From Mycobacterium haemophilum DSM 44634 (GTDB lineage: Bacteria > Actinomycetota > Actinomycetes > Mycobacteriales > Mycobacteriaceae), in assembly GCF_000340435.2 (NCBI RefSeq), contig NZ_CP011883.2:1534687-1598686 (forward strand): a stretch of 64,000 nucleotides of DNA, in the 5' to 3' direction. The position numbers and the translations under genes are program-made. Position 1 is the stretch's first letter, and every line of letters begins with the position of its first letter. Of this stretch, positions 18,912-27,988 are shown piece by piece. The notes under the pieces are model-generated. The model was not told the DNA's origin. It did not search any database and worked only from the letters and a program-made list of their open reading frames with translations.

Positions 18912-19946
18912 ATGGTGCTGGGCTTCTGGGACATCGCGGTGCCGATCGTGGGTGCGCCGATGTCCGGCGGCCCTGGTAGCCCCGCGTTGGCCGCGGCGGT
19001 GTCCAACGCGGGCGGGCTCGGTTTCATCCCCGGCGGCTACCTGAGCGCGGAGCAGTTCGCCGACGATATCGCCGCCGCGCGCGCCGCCACCACCGGCCCG
19101 CTCGGTGTGAACCTGTTTGTGCCCCAACCCAGTGTCGCCGACTGGGTGCAGCTCGAGTACTACGCAGAAGAACTCGAAGAGGTTGCCGAGCATTACCAGG
19201 TGGAAGTGGGCCAGCCTCATTTCGGCGATGACGACGACTGGGAACGCAAGCTTGAGGTGGTGGCCGATCTACGCCCGGAGTTGGTGTCGTTCACGTTCGG
19301 CGTGCCGTCCCCGGATGTCATCCGACGGTTGGGCGCCCTGGGACTGTTGGTGATGGTCACGGTGACTTCGGCCTATGAGGCGGGGGTGGCTGTCGCCGCC
19401 GGCGCGGACAGCCTGGTGGTCCAGGGCCCCGGCGCCGGCGGGCACCGCGGCACGTTCGCGCCGGACATGGAGCCCAGTACCGAATCGCTGCCCGAGCTAC
19501 TCGATCGAATCGGCAGCGCGCATGATGTACCGCTCATCGCAGCCGGTGGCCTGGGCACCGCCGCTGACGTCGCCGGCGTGCTGCGCAGGGGAGCGGTGGC
19601 CGCGCAGGTCGGCACCGCGCTGCTGCTGAGCGACGAAGCTGGCACCAACTCCGCACACCGCGCTGCGCTGAAGCATCCGCTGTTTGACAACACCGTCGTG
19701 ACGCGTGCGTTCTCCGGCCGGTATGCGCGTGGTCTGGAGAACGAATTCACCCGTCTGCTGGATCACGTGGCGCCGCTAGGCTATCCCGAGGTCCACCAGA
19801 TGACGTCACCGATACGGCGGGCCGCGGTCGAGCGGGACGATCCAAACGGGACAAACCTGTGGGCAGGAACGGCGTTCCGGGAGGCATGCTCTGGGCCCGC
19901 GGCCGACATTATCGCTTCGCTGACTCCCGATGTGCCGTCAGCGTAA
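18912..19946 (+). CDS. Nitronate monooxygenase-like FMN enzyme
   Basis: A 344-aa TIM-barrel flavoprotein of the nitronate monooxygenase (2-nitropropane dioxygenase) family. It shows the start MVLGFWDIAVPIVGAPMSGG, FMN-binding segments (NAGGLGFIPGGY, GVNLFVP, VVQGPGAGGHRGTF) and the phosphate-binding IAAGGLGTAADVAGVLRRGA. Family members oxidise alkyl nitronates such as propionate-3-nitronate. It equals H37Rv Rv2781c in length. The start at ATG 18912 lies just after the repeat-filled gap behind pepR. Confidence 0.88.
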   Translation: MVLGFWDIAVPIVGAPMSGGPGSPALAAAVSNAGGLGFIPGGYLSAEQFADDIAAARAATTGPLGVNLFVPQPSVADWVQLEYYAEELEEVAEHYQVEVGQPHFGDDDDWERKLEVVADLRPELVSFTFGVPSPDVIRRLGALGLLVMVTVTSAYEAGVAVAAGADSLVVQGPGAGGHRGTFAPDMEPSTESLPELLDRIGSAHDVPLIAAGGLGTAADVAGVLRRGAVAAQVGTALLLSDEAGTNSAHRAALKHPLFDNTVVTRAFSGRYARGLENEFTRLLDHVAPLGYPEVHQMTSPIRRAAVERDDPNGTNLWAGTAFREACSGPAADIIASLTPDVPSA

Positions 19947-20038
19947 CGCTACTGTGAAAATTCTTGTGCGGGTTGGCGGTGGCGCGTTCTCGCACAGAAC
20001 GTGGTTAATCGGACGGGCTGAGGCGATAAGGCTAAGCG

Positions 20039-21154
20039 TCAGGCCAGTACGCTCGCCGGTTCGGTGAACGCCAATCCCAGGTCGGTGGCCACCTGTTCAG
20101 ACAGCAGTGCGCCGTTGTGCGTCGAAAGACCTTTTGCCAGCGCGGGATCGGACCGGCATGCCGCTTGCCAGCCGTGGTCCGCGAGCTTGAGTACATACGG
20201 CATCGTTGCATTGGTCAGCGCGAATGTCGACGTCTTAGGCACCGCGCTGGGCATGTTTGCCACACAGTAGAACAGTGTGTCGTGCACCGCGAACGTCGGC
20301 TGATCGTGGGTGGTGGGCTGGGAATCTTCGAAGCAGCCGCCCTGATCGATGGCGATGTCGACCAACACCGCGCCAGGCTTCATATGTGCGACAAGCGAAT
20401 TCGAGATCAACCTGGGAGCTTTAGCGCCTGGCACCAGGACGGCGCCGATCACCAGGTCGGCGTGCTTGACGGCACCTTCTAGGTCGTAGGCCGACGAGTA
20501 GCGGGTGCGGAGGCGGCCACCGAACTCCGCGTCGATCTCCCGAAGCCTGTTGATGTTGACGTCGAAAACCGTGACGGTCGCGCCCATGCCGCTGGCAATC
20601 CGAGCGGCGTTATAGCCCGCGGTGCCGCCGCCGATCACGACCACGTCGGCGGGCTCGACGCCGGGCACCCCGCCCATCAGTACGCCGCGCCCCCCGTGGG
20701 TCCGCATCAGGTGATAGGCCCCCACCTGGGCCGACAGTCGTCCGGCAACTTCGCTCATCGGGGCCAGCAACGGCAACGCACCGTCGGCGGTCTGCACGGT
20801 CTCGTAGGCGATTGACGTTGTACCGGAGGCCATTAACGCGTCGGTGCAAGGACGTGAGGCAGCCAGATGCAGATATGTGAACAGGATCTGGCCGTGTCGC
20901 AGGTGACCATACTCGGCGGGCATGGGCTCTTTGACCTTGAGCAGCAAGTCGGCCTCCGCCCACACCTGCTCGGGAGTGCTAATCAGCTGGGCGCCCGCCG
21001 CCTTGAAATCCGCGTCGGCGATTGCCGAGCCTTCCCCGGCGCCCGCTTGCACAAGCACCTCGTGGCCGCGGTACGTCAGCGCGGCGACGCCGGCCGGCGT
21101 GATGGCCACCCTGAACTCGTTGTTTTTGGTCTCGGTCGGAATGCCGACTCGCAT
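20039..21154 (-). CDS. ald: L-alanine dehydrogenase
   Basis: NAD-dependent enzyme interconverting L-alanine and pyruvate plus ammonia, also reported to reduce glyoxylate. The 371-aa protein is full length, with MRVGIPTETKNNEFRVAITP, catalytic Lys (LLKVKEP) and His (FTYLHLAAS), and the nucleotide-binding GGGTAGYNAARIASGMGA. It is intact here, whereas M. bovis is known for a frameshift in ald. It is transcribed divergently from the Lrp-type regulator gene, its known activator in M. tuberculosis (AldR). Confidence 0.95.
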   Translation of the reverse strand: MRVGIPTETKNNEFRVAITPAGVAALTYRGHEVLVQAGAGEGSAIADADFKAAGAQLISTPEQVWAEADLLLKVKEPMPAEYGHLRHGQILFTYLHLAASRPCTDALMASGTTSIAYETVQTADGALPLLAPMSEVAGRLSAQVGAYHLMRTHGGRGVLMGGVPGVEPADVVVIGGGTAGYNAARIASGMGATVTVFDVNINRLREIDAEFGGRLRTRYSSAYDLEGAVKHADLVIGAVLVPGAKAPRLISNSLVAHMKPGAVLVDIAIDQGGCFEDSQPTTHDQPTFAVHDTLFYCVANMPSAVPKTSTFALTNATMPYVLKLADHGWQAACRSDPALAKGLSTHNGALLSEQVATDLGLAFTEPASVLA

Positions 21155-21177
21155 AATCGCTCCCTGGCACAAGATCG

Positions 21178-21194
21178 TTGAGGTTATCGCTCAA
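21178..21194. promoter_or_regulatory. Candidate AldR/Lrp operator between ald and aldR
   Basis: TTGAG (21178-21182) and CTCAA (21190-21194) form an inverted repeat with a 7-base AT-containing centre in the divergent ald-aldR gap. Lrp/AsnC proteins bind degenerate palindromes of this size. It is AT-rich relative to its surroundings. Other sites may exist toward 21230 (TGATGATAATTCGATA). Confidence 0.4.
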
Positions 21195-21230
21195 GTGTGA
21201 AGAAAGTTCGGGTAATCCGCAATCACTCTG

Positions 21231-21770
21231 ATGATAATTCGATATGGTTGCGATATGTCCGATAGGCCAACGGAGCTGCGGGGTGAGCGGGGTAACTTGC
21301 CGAAGGATGTTCGGCCCGCTGATCTTGATGCGGTGGACCGCAGAATTCTCAGCTTGCTGCACGGCGATGCCCGGATGACCAACAACGCGCTCGCGGAGGC
21401 GGTCGGGATCGCACCGTCAACGTGTCATGGTCGGGTCCGGCGGCTAGTGGACCTCGGCGTCATCCGAGGGTTCTATACCGACATCGATCCGGTCGCGGTG
21501 GGATTGCCGCTGCAGGCGATGATCTCGGTCAACCTTCAGTCCAACGCACGTGGGAAGATCCGCAGCTTCATCCAGCAGATCCGCCGCAGGCGCCATGTGA
21601 TGGATGTCTATTTCTTGGCCGGCGCCGACGATTTCATCCTGCACGTCGCCGCCCGCGACACCGACGATCTGCGCGCGTTCGTGGTGGAGAACCTCAATGC
21701 TGATGCCGATGTCGCAGGAACCCAGACATCGCTGATCTTCGAGCATCTGCGCGGGGCCGCGCCGATCTAG
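21231..21770 (+). CDS. aldR: Lrp/AsnC-family transcriptional regulator AldR
   Basis: A 179-aa feast/famine regulator. It has an N-terminal helix-turn-helix (LDAVDRRILSLLHGDARM, NNALAEAVGIAPSTCHGRVRRLVDLGVI) and a C-terminal RAM ligand-binding domain (LPLQAMISVNLQ, VMDVYFLAGADDFILHV). In M. tuberculosis the orthologue Rv2779c controls ald in response to alanine. The start at 21231 gives the annotated length; ATG at 21255 (MSDRPTELRGERG) is a plausible shorter start. Confidence 0.9.
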   Translation: MIIRYGCDMSDRPTELRGERGNLPKDVRPADLDAVDRRILSLLHGDARMTNNALAEAVGIAPSTCHGRVRRLVDLGVIRGFYTDIDPVAVGLPLQAMISVNLQSNARGKIRSFIQQIRRRRHVMDVYFLAGADDFILHVAARDTDDLRAFVVENLNADADVAGTQTSLIFEHLRGAAPI

Positions 21771-21813
21771 ACATTGGGACCGGCCGCAAGTGGGAGCTGG
21801 ATATGATTTCCGG

Positions 21814-22275
21814 GTGACCAATCCATCGGCGACGGCCACCGTGCAGATCGACGCTCGTCCCGAGGTGGTGTACGGGTTGATCACCGACCTGCCGACGTTG
21901 GCGTCGCTGGCCGAGGAGGCGGTGGCGATGGAGTGGCGCAAAGGCGATGCTGTCCGTCAGGGCGCGGTGTTTGTCGGCCGCAATCAACACGGCACCAAGC
22001 GCTGGAGCACGACGTGCACCATTACCGACGCCGAACCGGGTCGCATCTTCGCGTTCGATGTGCGGCACACCGTGATTCCGGTAGCACGTTGGCAATACGA
22101 CCTTGTTGCCGCCGACGGCGGCTGCCGGGTTACCGAGAGCACCTGGGACCGTCGCCCGGGCTGGTTTCGCAAGGTCGCCCAGCTGGCCACCGGCGTCACC
22201 GATCGGGTGGCCGCCAACACCGAGCACATCCAGCTCACGCTGCAGCGCCTCAAGCAACGTGCTGAGGATCGGTAG
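21814..22275 (+). CDS. SRPBCC (polyketide cyclase/dehydrase) family protein
   Basis: A 153-aa START-like helix-grip protein: VQIDARPEVVYGLITDLPTLASLAEE is the usual SRPBCC N-terminal beta-alpha segment, followed by WSTTCTITDAEPGRIFAFDV and the C-terminal long helix. Such proteins bind hydrophobic ligands; mycobacteria have many. No ligand can be named. It corresponds to H37Rv Rv2778c. GTG at 21814 is the likely start (VTNPSATATVQ). Confidence 0.83.
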   Translation: MTNPSATATVQIDARPEVVYGLITDLPTLASLAEEAVAMEWRKGDAVRQGAVFVGRNQHGTKRWSTTCTITDAEPGRIFAFDVRHTVIPVARWQYDLVAADGGCRVTESTWDRRPGWFRKVAQLATGVTDRVAANTEHIQLTLQRLKQRAEDR

Positions 22276-22393
22276 ATACTGTCCGATTCCCCGTATTTCA
22301 CGCGCGAGAATCCCCACCTATACTTGTCAGTGCGTGGTGTCCACCGAGACGACATTTGCTCAATTGGTGTAAACCCTTCAGGCAGGGGCAAGG

Positions 22394-23302
22394 ATGTTCA
22401 CCGTCAATGACGAGGCAGCGGGCCCGCATGACGCGTCGTTGGATCACGAGCGTCTCGTTCTCGAGGCGCGCGACGTTGGGTTCGATTGGGCGACGCTGCC
22501 GTTTCACTATGTGCCCAACGAGCCGCTGGTCACCCATATCCTCAACGTGCTGCACCTGCTGCTGCCCGCGGGCGAGGAGTTTTTCGTCGAGGTGTTCAAG
22601 AAGACGCTGCCGCTGATAAAAGACGATCAGCTGCGGCTGGATGTGCAGGGATTCATCGGCCAGGAGGCCATGCATTCCCAGGCGCATTCCGGGGTGCTCG
22701 CCCACTTCGCCGCGCAGGGCATCGACCTGACGCCCTACACCGACCAGATCAAGTGGCTCTTTGAGAAGCTGCTGGGGGATAAGCCGCGGTGCAGCGTGCG
22801 ACGACAGCGCAGCTGGTTGCTAGAGCAGGTTTCGTTCATAGCGGCAATCGAGCACTACACCGCCGTTTTGGGGGAGTGGATTTTGGACTCCCCGCAGCTG
22901 GATGCTGTCGGTGCTGACCCGGTGATGCTGGACATGCTTCGGTGGCATGGAGCCGAAGAGGTGGAGCACAAAGCGGTGGCGTTCGACACCATGAAGCATT
23001 TGCGTGGCGGGTATTGGCGGCAGGTACGTGCCCAACTGGTCGTCACGCCGGTGATGATGCTGCTGTGGATTCGCGGCGTGCGGTTCATGTACTCGGTGGA
23101 TCCGTATCTGCCGCCGGGGACCAAGCCGCGCTGGCGAGATTACTTCAACGCCGCACGCCGGGGATTAGTGCCCGGGCTGTGGCGTTTGGTGCGGATCGTC
23201 GGTGACTACTACAAGCCGGGTTTTCACCCGTCACAACTAGGCGGGCTGGAGCTCGCGGTCGACTACTTAGCCGTCTCGCCGGCTGCCCGCGCCTCGCACT
23301 GA
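22394..23302 (+). CDS. PF10118-type predicted metal-dependent hydrolase, possible di-iron protein
   Basis: A 302-aa mostly helical protein of the family labelled 'predicted metal-dependent hydrolase' (H37Rv Rv2777c). Candidate metal ligands are Glu91 and His94 in QEAMHSQAH, Glu153 and His154 in AAIEHYTA, and Glu189 and His192 in GAEEVEHKAV. These two E-x-x-H motifs resemble a ferritin-like di-iron helical bundle. The next conserved gene is a ferredoxin-type reductase, which would fit an oxygenase or desaturase role. This is inference; no substrate is known. Confidence 0.8.
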   Translation: MFTVNDEAAGPHDASLDHERLVLEARDVGFDWATLPFHYVPNEPLVTHILNVLHLLLPAGEEFFVEVFKKTLPLIKDDQLRLDVQGFIGQEAMHSQAHSGVLAHFAAQGIDLTPYTDQIKWLFEKLLGDKPRCSVRRQRSWLLEQVSFIAAIEHYTAVLGEWILDSPQLDAVGADPVMLDMLRWHGAEEVEHKAVAFDTMKHLRGGYWRQVRAQLVVTPVMMLLWIRGVRFMYSVDPYLPPGTKPRWRDYFNAARRGLVPGLWRLVRIVGDYYKPGFHPSQLGGLELAVDYLAVSPAARASH

Positions 23303-23306
23303 CCCG

Positions 23307-23432
23307 ATGAGCACCGCATCGGCAGCTAGCATCACCGCGTCCGACGGCGTCGCATCGCGTCCCGACGTGATCGCCCGATTGACCGACGAGTGGGTTGTTC
23401 AAGCAGCGGCGTCTACCATTCGACCGGCTTGA
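23307..23432 (+). CDS. Small ORF of 41 codons, uncertain
   Basis: ATG at 23307, four bases after the preceding stop, opens a 41-codon frame (MSTASAASITASDGVASRPD ... IRPA) that fills most of the gap before the reductase gene. It has Ala/Ser-rich, coding-like composition but no recognised domain. It might be a small peptide or a decayed N-terminus. Confidence 0.3.
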   Translation: MSTASAASITASDGVASRPDVIARLTDEWVVQAAASTIRPA

Positions 23433-23450
23433 GTCTTTGGGGAATTCACC

Positions 23451-24527
23451 GTGTCGGAGAGCATCTGGACCAGTAGGCCAGCCGACCTGTATGGTCGGCG
23501 CGACCGTGATCGGCTTGCCACGTTGTTGTGGGGTATCCGCATGTTGTTCGGCGGATTCGCCTCGGCTTCGCGGTGGGAGCCGTCGTGGGTGAAGCCGGTG
23601 CGGCGGATGCAATCTGCGGTAGTCACCAGACGCGAACTCGTTACTCCCGACGTGATCGCACTGACGTTGGCCGACCCGCAAGGTGGTTTGCTGCCGTCCT
23701 GGACGCCCGGCGGGCATATCGATGTCCAGCTGCCGTCGGGTCGTCGGCGGCAATACTCGTTGTGCGGTCCGCCCGGGCGCCGCACGGATTACCGCATCGC
23801 GATCCGCCGGATCGCCGATGGTGGCGGCGGTTCGATCGAGATGCACGACGCATTCGATATGGGCGACACCGTGATGTTCGAAGGTCCTCGCAATGCGTTC
23901 TATCTCGGCACAGCCGAGCGCGACGTGCTGTTCGTGATCGGCGGCATCGGTGTGACGCCCATGCTGCCGATGATTCAGGTGGCTGCGCAACGCGGAATCA
24001 ACTGGCGGGCAATCTATGCCGGTAGTAGCCGTGAGTACATGCCGTTCCTGGCCGAGGTGGTTTCGGTGGCGCCGGATCGGGTCACCGTGTGGGCTGACGA
24101 CGAGCACGGCCGCATCGCCACGGTCGATGATCTGTTGGCTGGCGCGGGGCCGACGACGGCTGTTTACGTGTGCGGGCCGACCGCCATGCTGGAGGCGGTT
24201 CGGCTGGCTCGTGACAAATATGCCGGCGCGCCACTGCATTACGAGCGGTTCAGCCCGCCGCCGGTTGTCGATGGGATTCCCTTCGAGCTGGAGCTCGCGC
24301 GGTCGAGGCGTGTGCTCAGTGTGCCGGCCAGTCGGTCGGCGCTTGACGTCATGCTCGACCGGGACCCGACGACGGCGTACTCGTGCCAGCAAGGATTCTG
24401 CGGGACATGCAAGGTCAAAGTTCTTGCCGGACAGGTCGATCGGCGTGGCCGTACCGCCGAGGGTGATGATGAGATGCTGGTCTGCGTGTCGCGGGCGAAA
24501 AGCAACCGGGTGGTCATCGACGCCTGA
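23451..24527 (+). CDS. Ferredoxin-NAD(P)H reductase with C-terminal 2Fe-2S domain
   Basis: A 358-aa three-domain electron-transfer protein. It has an N-terminal FAD-binding barrel (RRQYSLCGPPG, the R-x-Y-S motif), an NAD(P)H-binding domain (VIGGIGVTPMLPMI, VYVCGPTAMLEAV) and a plant-type 2Fe-2S ferredoxin domain with CQQGFCGTCKVKVL and a distal Cys in MLVCVSRA. Phthalate-dioxygenase-reductase type; it feeds electrons to an oxygenase or desaturase. It equals H37Rv Rv2776c. Its likely partner is the putative di-iron protein encoded just upstream. GTG start. Confidence 0.88.
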   Translation: MSESIWTSRPADLYGRRDRDRLATLLWGIRMLFGGFASASRWEPSWVKPVRRMQSAVVTRRELVTPDVIALTLADPQGGLLPSWTPGGHIDVQLPSGRRRQYSLCGPPGRRTDYRIAIRRIADGGGGSIEMHDAFDMGDTVMFEGPRNAFYLGTAERDVLFVIGGIGVTPMLPMIQVAAQRGINWRAIYAGSSREYMPFLAEVVSVAPDRVTVWADDEHGRIATVDDLLAGAGPTTAVYVCGPTAMLEAVRLARDKYAGAPLHYERFSPPPVVDGIPFELELARSRRVLSVPASRSALDVMLDRDPTTAYSCQQGFCGTCKVKVLAGQVDRRGRTAEGDDEMLVCVSRAKSNRVVIDA

Positions 24528-24539
24528 TTGCCGTGGACA

Positions 24540-25898
24540 TCACGGCTGACCGGTATCGAACAGGCGTTCCGGGTGGTGATAGTCGTTCGTTCTGGCTTGG
24601 CCGTGGTCCAGATGTGGCGGCGGGATCCATTCGGTGCGGCCGTTTGGGAGTTTCCTTGTCTTCCAGCCATTCCCGGCCTGCTTGTGGTTGGGCGTACAGG
24701 CAAAGGTGAGCTTGTCGGCATCGGTTGAGCCGCCGGCCGACCACTCATCGATGTGGTGAACTTCGGACCAGTAGCCGGGTACGTCACAGCCGGGGTGCGT
24801 ACAACCGCGATCCTTCGCATAGAGGACCACGCGCTGATCCGGTGAGGCCACTCGGCGAGATCGGCCGAGATACAGTGGACGACTTGAATGCTCGTCGAAC
24901 ACGGCCAGGTAGTGGTAGGCATGGCTGGCCATCCGGATCAGGTCGCGCATCGGCACCAGTGTCCCGCCACCCGTCACCGCTCGCCCTGCTCCCGAAGTCA
25001 GCTCTTGAAGCGTGGTCGAAACGATGACCGTCACCGGCAGTCCGTTGTGCACACCGAGTTTCGGATCACCCAACTGGCCTCGGAGCAAGGCGTTGAGCGC
25101 ATCATGTTGCCGCTGGGCAGGGCTGCGTAAGTCCCTGCTGATGACGTCCTCGGAGGGTTCGCCACCGATGCAGGGAATTTCGTCGTCCGGGTTACACATG
25201 CCGGGCGCGGCGAATCGCGCCAGCCACGCGTCGATATTGGCGCGCAACTCCGGGGAGGCGATCAGCTTCCCGATGCTCATCCCATCGGGCCGCTGACCGC
25301 ACCAGACAAAGCCGCGCTGGCGCGCGCGGTCGGAGTCGGAGAATTTCCCGTCCGGGTTGATCAGCAGTGCACATCGATGCGCCACCTTCTCCAACTGGTC
25401 GGGCCGCAATTTCGCGGCTTGCTGGGCAAGGAATTGCTCGGCGTGTGCGGCCGTATCGGCCGGCGTTGCGTCTGGGAGATCGCGGACGAAAGTCTGAATC
25501 ACTCGCAGGTGTTGACCATCGAGGACACCGCTCCGCCATGCCTGGGCGGTAGCTGGCAGGTCTGGCGGCAATTGCTGACCGGTGAGTGTTAAGCGCGGAG
25601 AAAGCTGTTCGACGTCGCTGAGCCGACGACGTGCCTCGGCGCAGCTGATCCGCAGCCAATCGGCGACCACTTTGTGGACCGGGCCGCCGACATCGGCGGG
25701 ATCCTCTGTGGCCAGGCCGAAGATCACATCGTGACTCACCGCGATCTGCCGCCGGCGAGCCGTCTCTAGCTGCTGCAACGCGTGGAGCCGGACGACCGGC
25801 TCGAGGTTGTCGAAGTTCAGTTCGCCAAGGTCTGTCACGGCTGCGTGGAGTGCGTCGAGCTTGACCGCCACCGCGGGCGGGACCTCATTCAAACGCAT
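24540..25898 (-). CDS. 13E12-repeat-family protein with HNH endonuclease domain (DUF222)
   Basis: A 452-aa member of the mycobacterial 13E12 repeat family. The N-terminal DUF222 region (LLINPDGKFSDSDRARQRGF, and SPAQRQHDALNALLRG) is followed by an HNH domain around residues 375-415: CTHPGCDVPGYWSEVHHIDEW with the HH pair and a closing TPNHKQAGNG. These genes are multicopy and often transpose or recombine between paralogues. The cellular role is unknown. It is not at this place in H37Rv as I recall, so it may be a lineage-specific insertion. Confidence 0.87.
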   Translation of the reverse strand: MRLNEVPPAVAVKLDALHAAVTDLGELNFDNLEPVVRLHALQQLETARRRQIAVSHDVIFGLATEDPADVGGPVHKVVADWLRISCAEARRRLSDVEQLSPRLTLTGQQLPPDLPATAQAWRSGVLDGQHLRVIQTFVRDLPDATPADTAAHAEQFLAQQAAKLRPDQLEKVAHRCALLINPDGKFSDSDRARQRGFVWCGQRPDGMSIGKLIASPELRANIDAWLARFAAPGMCNPDDEIPCIGGEPSEDVISRDLRSPAQRQHDALNALLRGQLGDPKLGVHNGLPVTVIVSTTLQELTSGAGRAVTGGGTLVPMRDLIRMASHAYHYLAVFDEHSSRPLYLGRSRRVASPDQRVVLYAKDRGCTHPGCDVPGYWSEVHHIDEWSAGGSTDADKLTFACTPNHKQAGNGWKTRKLPNGRTEWIPPPHLDHGQARTNDYHHPERLFDTGQP

Positions 25899-26043
25899 GT
25901 TCGAATGCTATGTCGATGCACCGCCGCACGCCATGGCCCAGCCGGCTTCTGTGGATGAATCGCCAACTGTGGACAAGTCCTGCGGGTCCGACCGCGGGGC
26001 CCGTGGTGCGATCGCGCGGGAATTCTCCGTTACCGTTGCGTTT

Positions 26044-26738
26044 ATGCGGAAGTGGGATGCAAACGCCGTGAAAACGCTACGCGCAGCGGTGTTCACCGGC
26101 AACGAGTCCATTGTCGAGGTGGTGCGCGGGCTCGGCTCACCGACGAGGTCCTTCAGCTCGCCGGCGATGGCCTGCTGGACGCTATTGCCCAGCATGCGCC
26201 GGACGCGGCTGGACTCGCCGAACAATGTGTGGCTGCGCTACATGAGCGGGCCTGGGAGGGGGACGAAGAGTTGGCCGATCAACTTGTGGCAATCCTCAAC
26301 CAAGGCCCGACACCCATGCTTCGTCCGTTGCCGGTCGACCTGGAGCAGCTGGCATCACTGATGGAAAGCGATCCCGTGTGGGGTGGTGGCCGGATCGACC
26401 TCAAGACCGGTGATTGTTGGCCGCAGAGCTCAGGCTATGAAGGCTATGAAGTCTATGAAGACGACAGCCTTGACGAGGATGGGGGCCGCTGGCTCGACGT
26501 GGAGTGCATCGGCTCGGGAGCGGGCTACCGGGATATGGAGCTGTTCATCGCTACGGTCGACGATCCCGCCATCGCCGATCGTCTGCAGATCGCGATAAGT
26601 GGAAAAGGGGCATTCCGTCGGTTTAAAGACGTGCTTTCGCGGTGGCCCGACGAGCTGCACCGCTACTTCCTGTTTTGCAGTGAACGCCAGGTTGGCCGTG
26701 CCCGGGCCTGGCTTGCCGCAGCAGGCTATACCCCGTGA
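26044..26738 (+). pseudogene. UPF0158 family protein, frameshifted near the 5' end
   Basis: The N-terminus MRKWDANAVKTLRAAVFTGN is read from ATG 26044 up to about 26128. The continuation (LTDEVLQLAGDGLLDAIAQ) is one frame over and runs to the stop at 26738. The C-terminal two thirds is a clear UPF0158 domain: GGGRIDLKTGDCW, RWLDVECIGSGAGYRDMELFI, and GAFRRFKDVLSRWPDELHRYF. A short in-phase repeat encodes GYEGYEVYED at 26432-26460. Either a real one-base lesion or a sequencing error near 26128-26140 separates the parts. Function of the family is unknown. Confidence 0.7.
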
Positions 26739-26780
26739 CGCCGGCCAGGTGCTCCAACCGTTCGGTCTAGGGTGAACATT

Positions 26781-27518
26781 ATGCGGGTAGGCGTGCTGGG
26801 AGCCAAAGGCAAAGTCGGGTCGACGATGGTGGGGGCCGTGCAGGCCGCCGAGGATCTGACCCTGTCCGCGGAGGTGGACTCCGGTGATCCACTGAGCCTG
26901 CTGACCGAGGGCAACACCGAGGTCGTCATCGACTTTACCCATCCGAATGTTGTGATGGGCAATCTAGAGTTCCTTATCGGCAACGGAATTCACGCCGTGG
27001 TCGGCACCACCGGCTTCACCGCCGAGCGGCTGCAGCAGGTGCAGTCATGGCTGGCCGATCAGCCCAACACGGCAGTGCTGATCGCGCCGAACTTCGCGAT
27101 AGGGGCGGTGCTCTCAATGCATTTCGCCAGACAGGCCGCGCCGTTCTTTGACTCGGCGGAGATCATCGAGCTGCATCATCCGCACAAAGCCGATGCGCCG
27201 TCGGGCACCGCGACGCGCACCGCGACGCTGATCGCCGAGGCTCGAAAAGGTTTGCCGCCCAACCCCGATGCCACCAGCACCAGCCTGCCCGGTGCCCGCG
27301 GCGCCGACGTCGACGGCATCCCGGTGCACTCGGTGCGGCTGGCTGGACTGGTCGCCCATCAGGAGGTGCTGTTCGGTACCGCGGGGGAGACGTTGACCAT
27401 CCGCCACGACAGCCTGGACCGGACATCATTTGTGCCCGGCGTGCTGTTAGCGGTGCGCCGCATCACCGAACGTCCTGGCCTCACGGTGGGCCTCGAGCCC
27501 CTGCTCAACCTGCAATGA
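26781..27518 (+). CDS. dapB: 4-hydroxy-tetrahydrodipicolinate reductase
   Basis: Reduces the DapA product in the lysine/diaminopimelate pathway that supplies the cell wall. The 245-aa protein has the N-terminal NAD(P)H-binding motif VGVLGAKGKVG, the substrate-binding ELHHPHKADAPSGTA with the catalytic HH pair and Lys, and VLFGTAGETLTIRHDS. ATG at 26781 (MRVGVLG) matches the M. tuberculosis protein length; GTG at 26772 is a possible alternative. It overlaps the next gene by 4 bp. Confidence 0.95.
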   Translation: MRVGVLGAKGKVGSTMVGAVQAAEDLTLSAEVDSGDPLSLLTEGNTEVVIDFTHPNVVMGNLEFLIGNGIHAVVGTTGFTAERLQQVQSWLADQPNTAVLIAPNFAIGAVLSMHFARQAAPFFDSAEIIELHHPHKADAPSGTATRTATLIAEARKGLPPNPDATSTSLPGARGADVDGIPVHSVRLAGLVAHQEVLFGTAGETLTIRHDSLDRTSFVPGVLLAVRRITERPGLTVGLEPLLNLQ

Positions 27519-27988
27519 ACGACACCGTAATGACCAGACGCAGCCTGTATATCCAGTTGCTCATCGCGGCCCTGTGCGTCGCGATGCTGGCATACCTGGT
27601 GCTGTTGGGCCGCATGGCTGTTGCGATGATCGGCTCAGGCCGGGCGGTCGCCGTGGGCCTGGGGCTGGCGCTGCTGATCATGCCCGTTATCGGGCTGTGG
27701 GCGATGATAGCCACCCTGCGAGCCGGATTCGCGCACCAGAAGCTGGCCCGCCTGATCGCGGCAGACGGCATGGAGCTCGACACCAGCGCGCTGCCTCGAC
27801 GACCCTCGGGCCGCATACCGCGAGAGGCGGCCGACGCGCTGTTCGCCACCGTACGCGCCGAGCTAGAAGGCGATCCCGACAACTGGCGCCGTTGGTATCG
27901 GCTGGCCCGGGCCTATGACTACGCGGGGGATCGCCGCCGCGCGCGGGAAGCCATGAAGACGGCTCTGGAACTACAAGCCCGCCAATGA
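27515..27988 (+). CDS. Small membrane protein with C-terminal TPR-like helices
   Basis: A 157-aa protein with two N-terminal membrane segments (about residues 12-35 and 43-67) and a cytoplasmic tail. The tail reads DPDNWRRWYRLARAYDYAGDRRRAREAMKTALEL, the shape of one tetratricopeptide-repeat hairpin. It corresponds to H37Rv Rv2772c. It overlaps dapB and the downstream flavodoxin-fold gene by 4 bp each, so all three are translationally coupled. Function unknown. Confidence 0.8.
   Translation: MNDTVMTRRSLYIQLLIAALCVAMLAYLVLLGRMAVAMIGSGRAVAVGLGLALLIMPVIGLWAMIATLRAGFAHQKLARLIAADGMELDTSALPRRPSGRIPREAADALFATVRAELEGDPDNWRRWYRLARAYDYAGDRRRAREAMKTALELQARQ

Noticed and set aside
24540..25898. Insertion-sequence transposase
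   Set aside because: It is a 13E12/DUF222 protein with an HNH motif; no DDE residues and no terminal inverted repeats were found.
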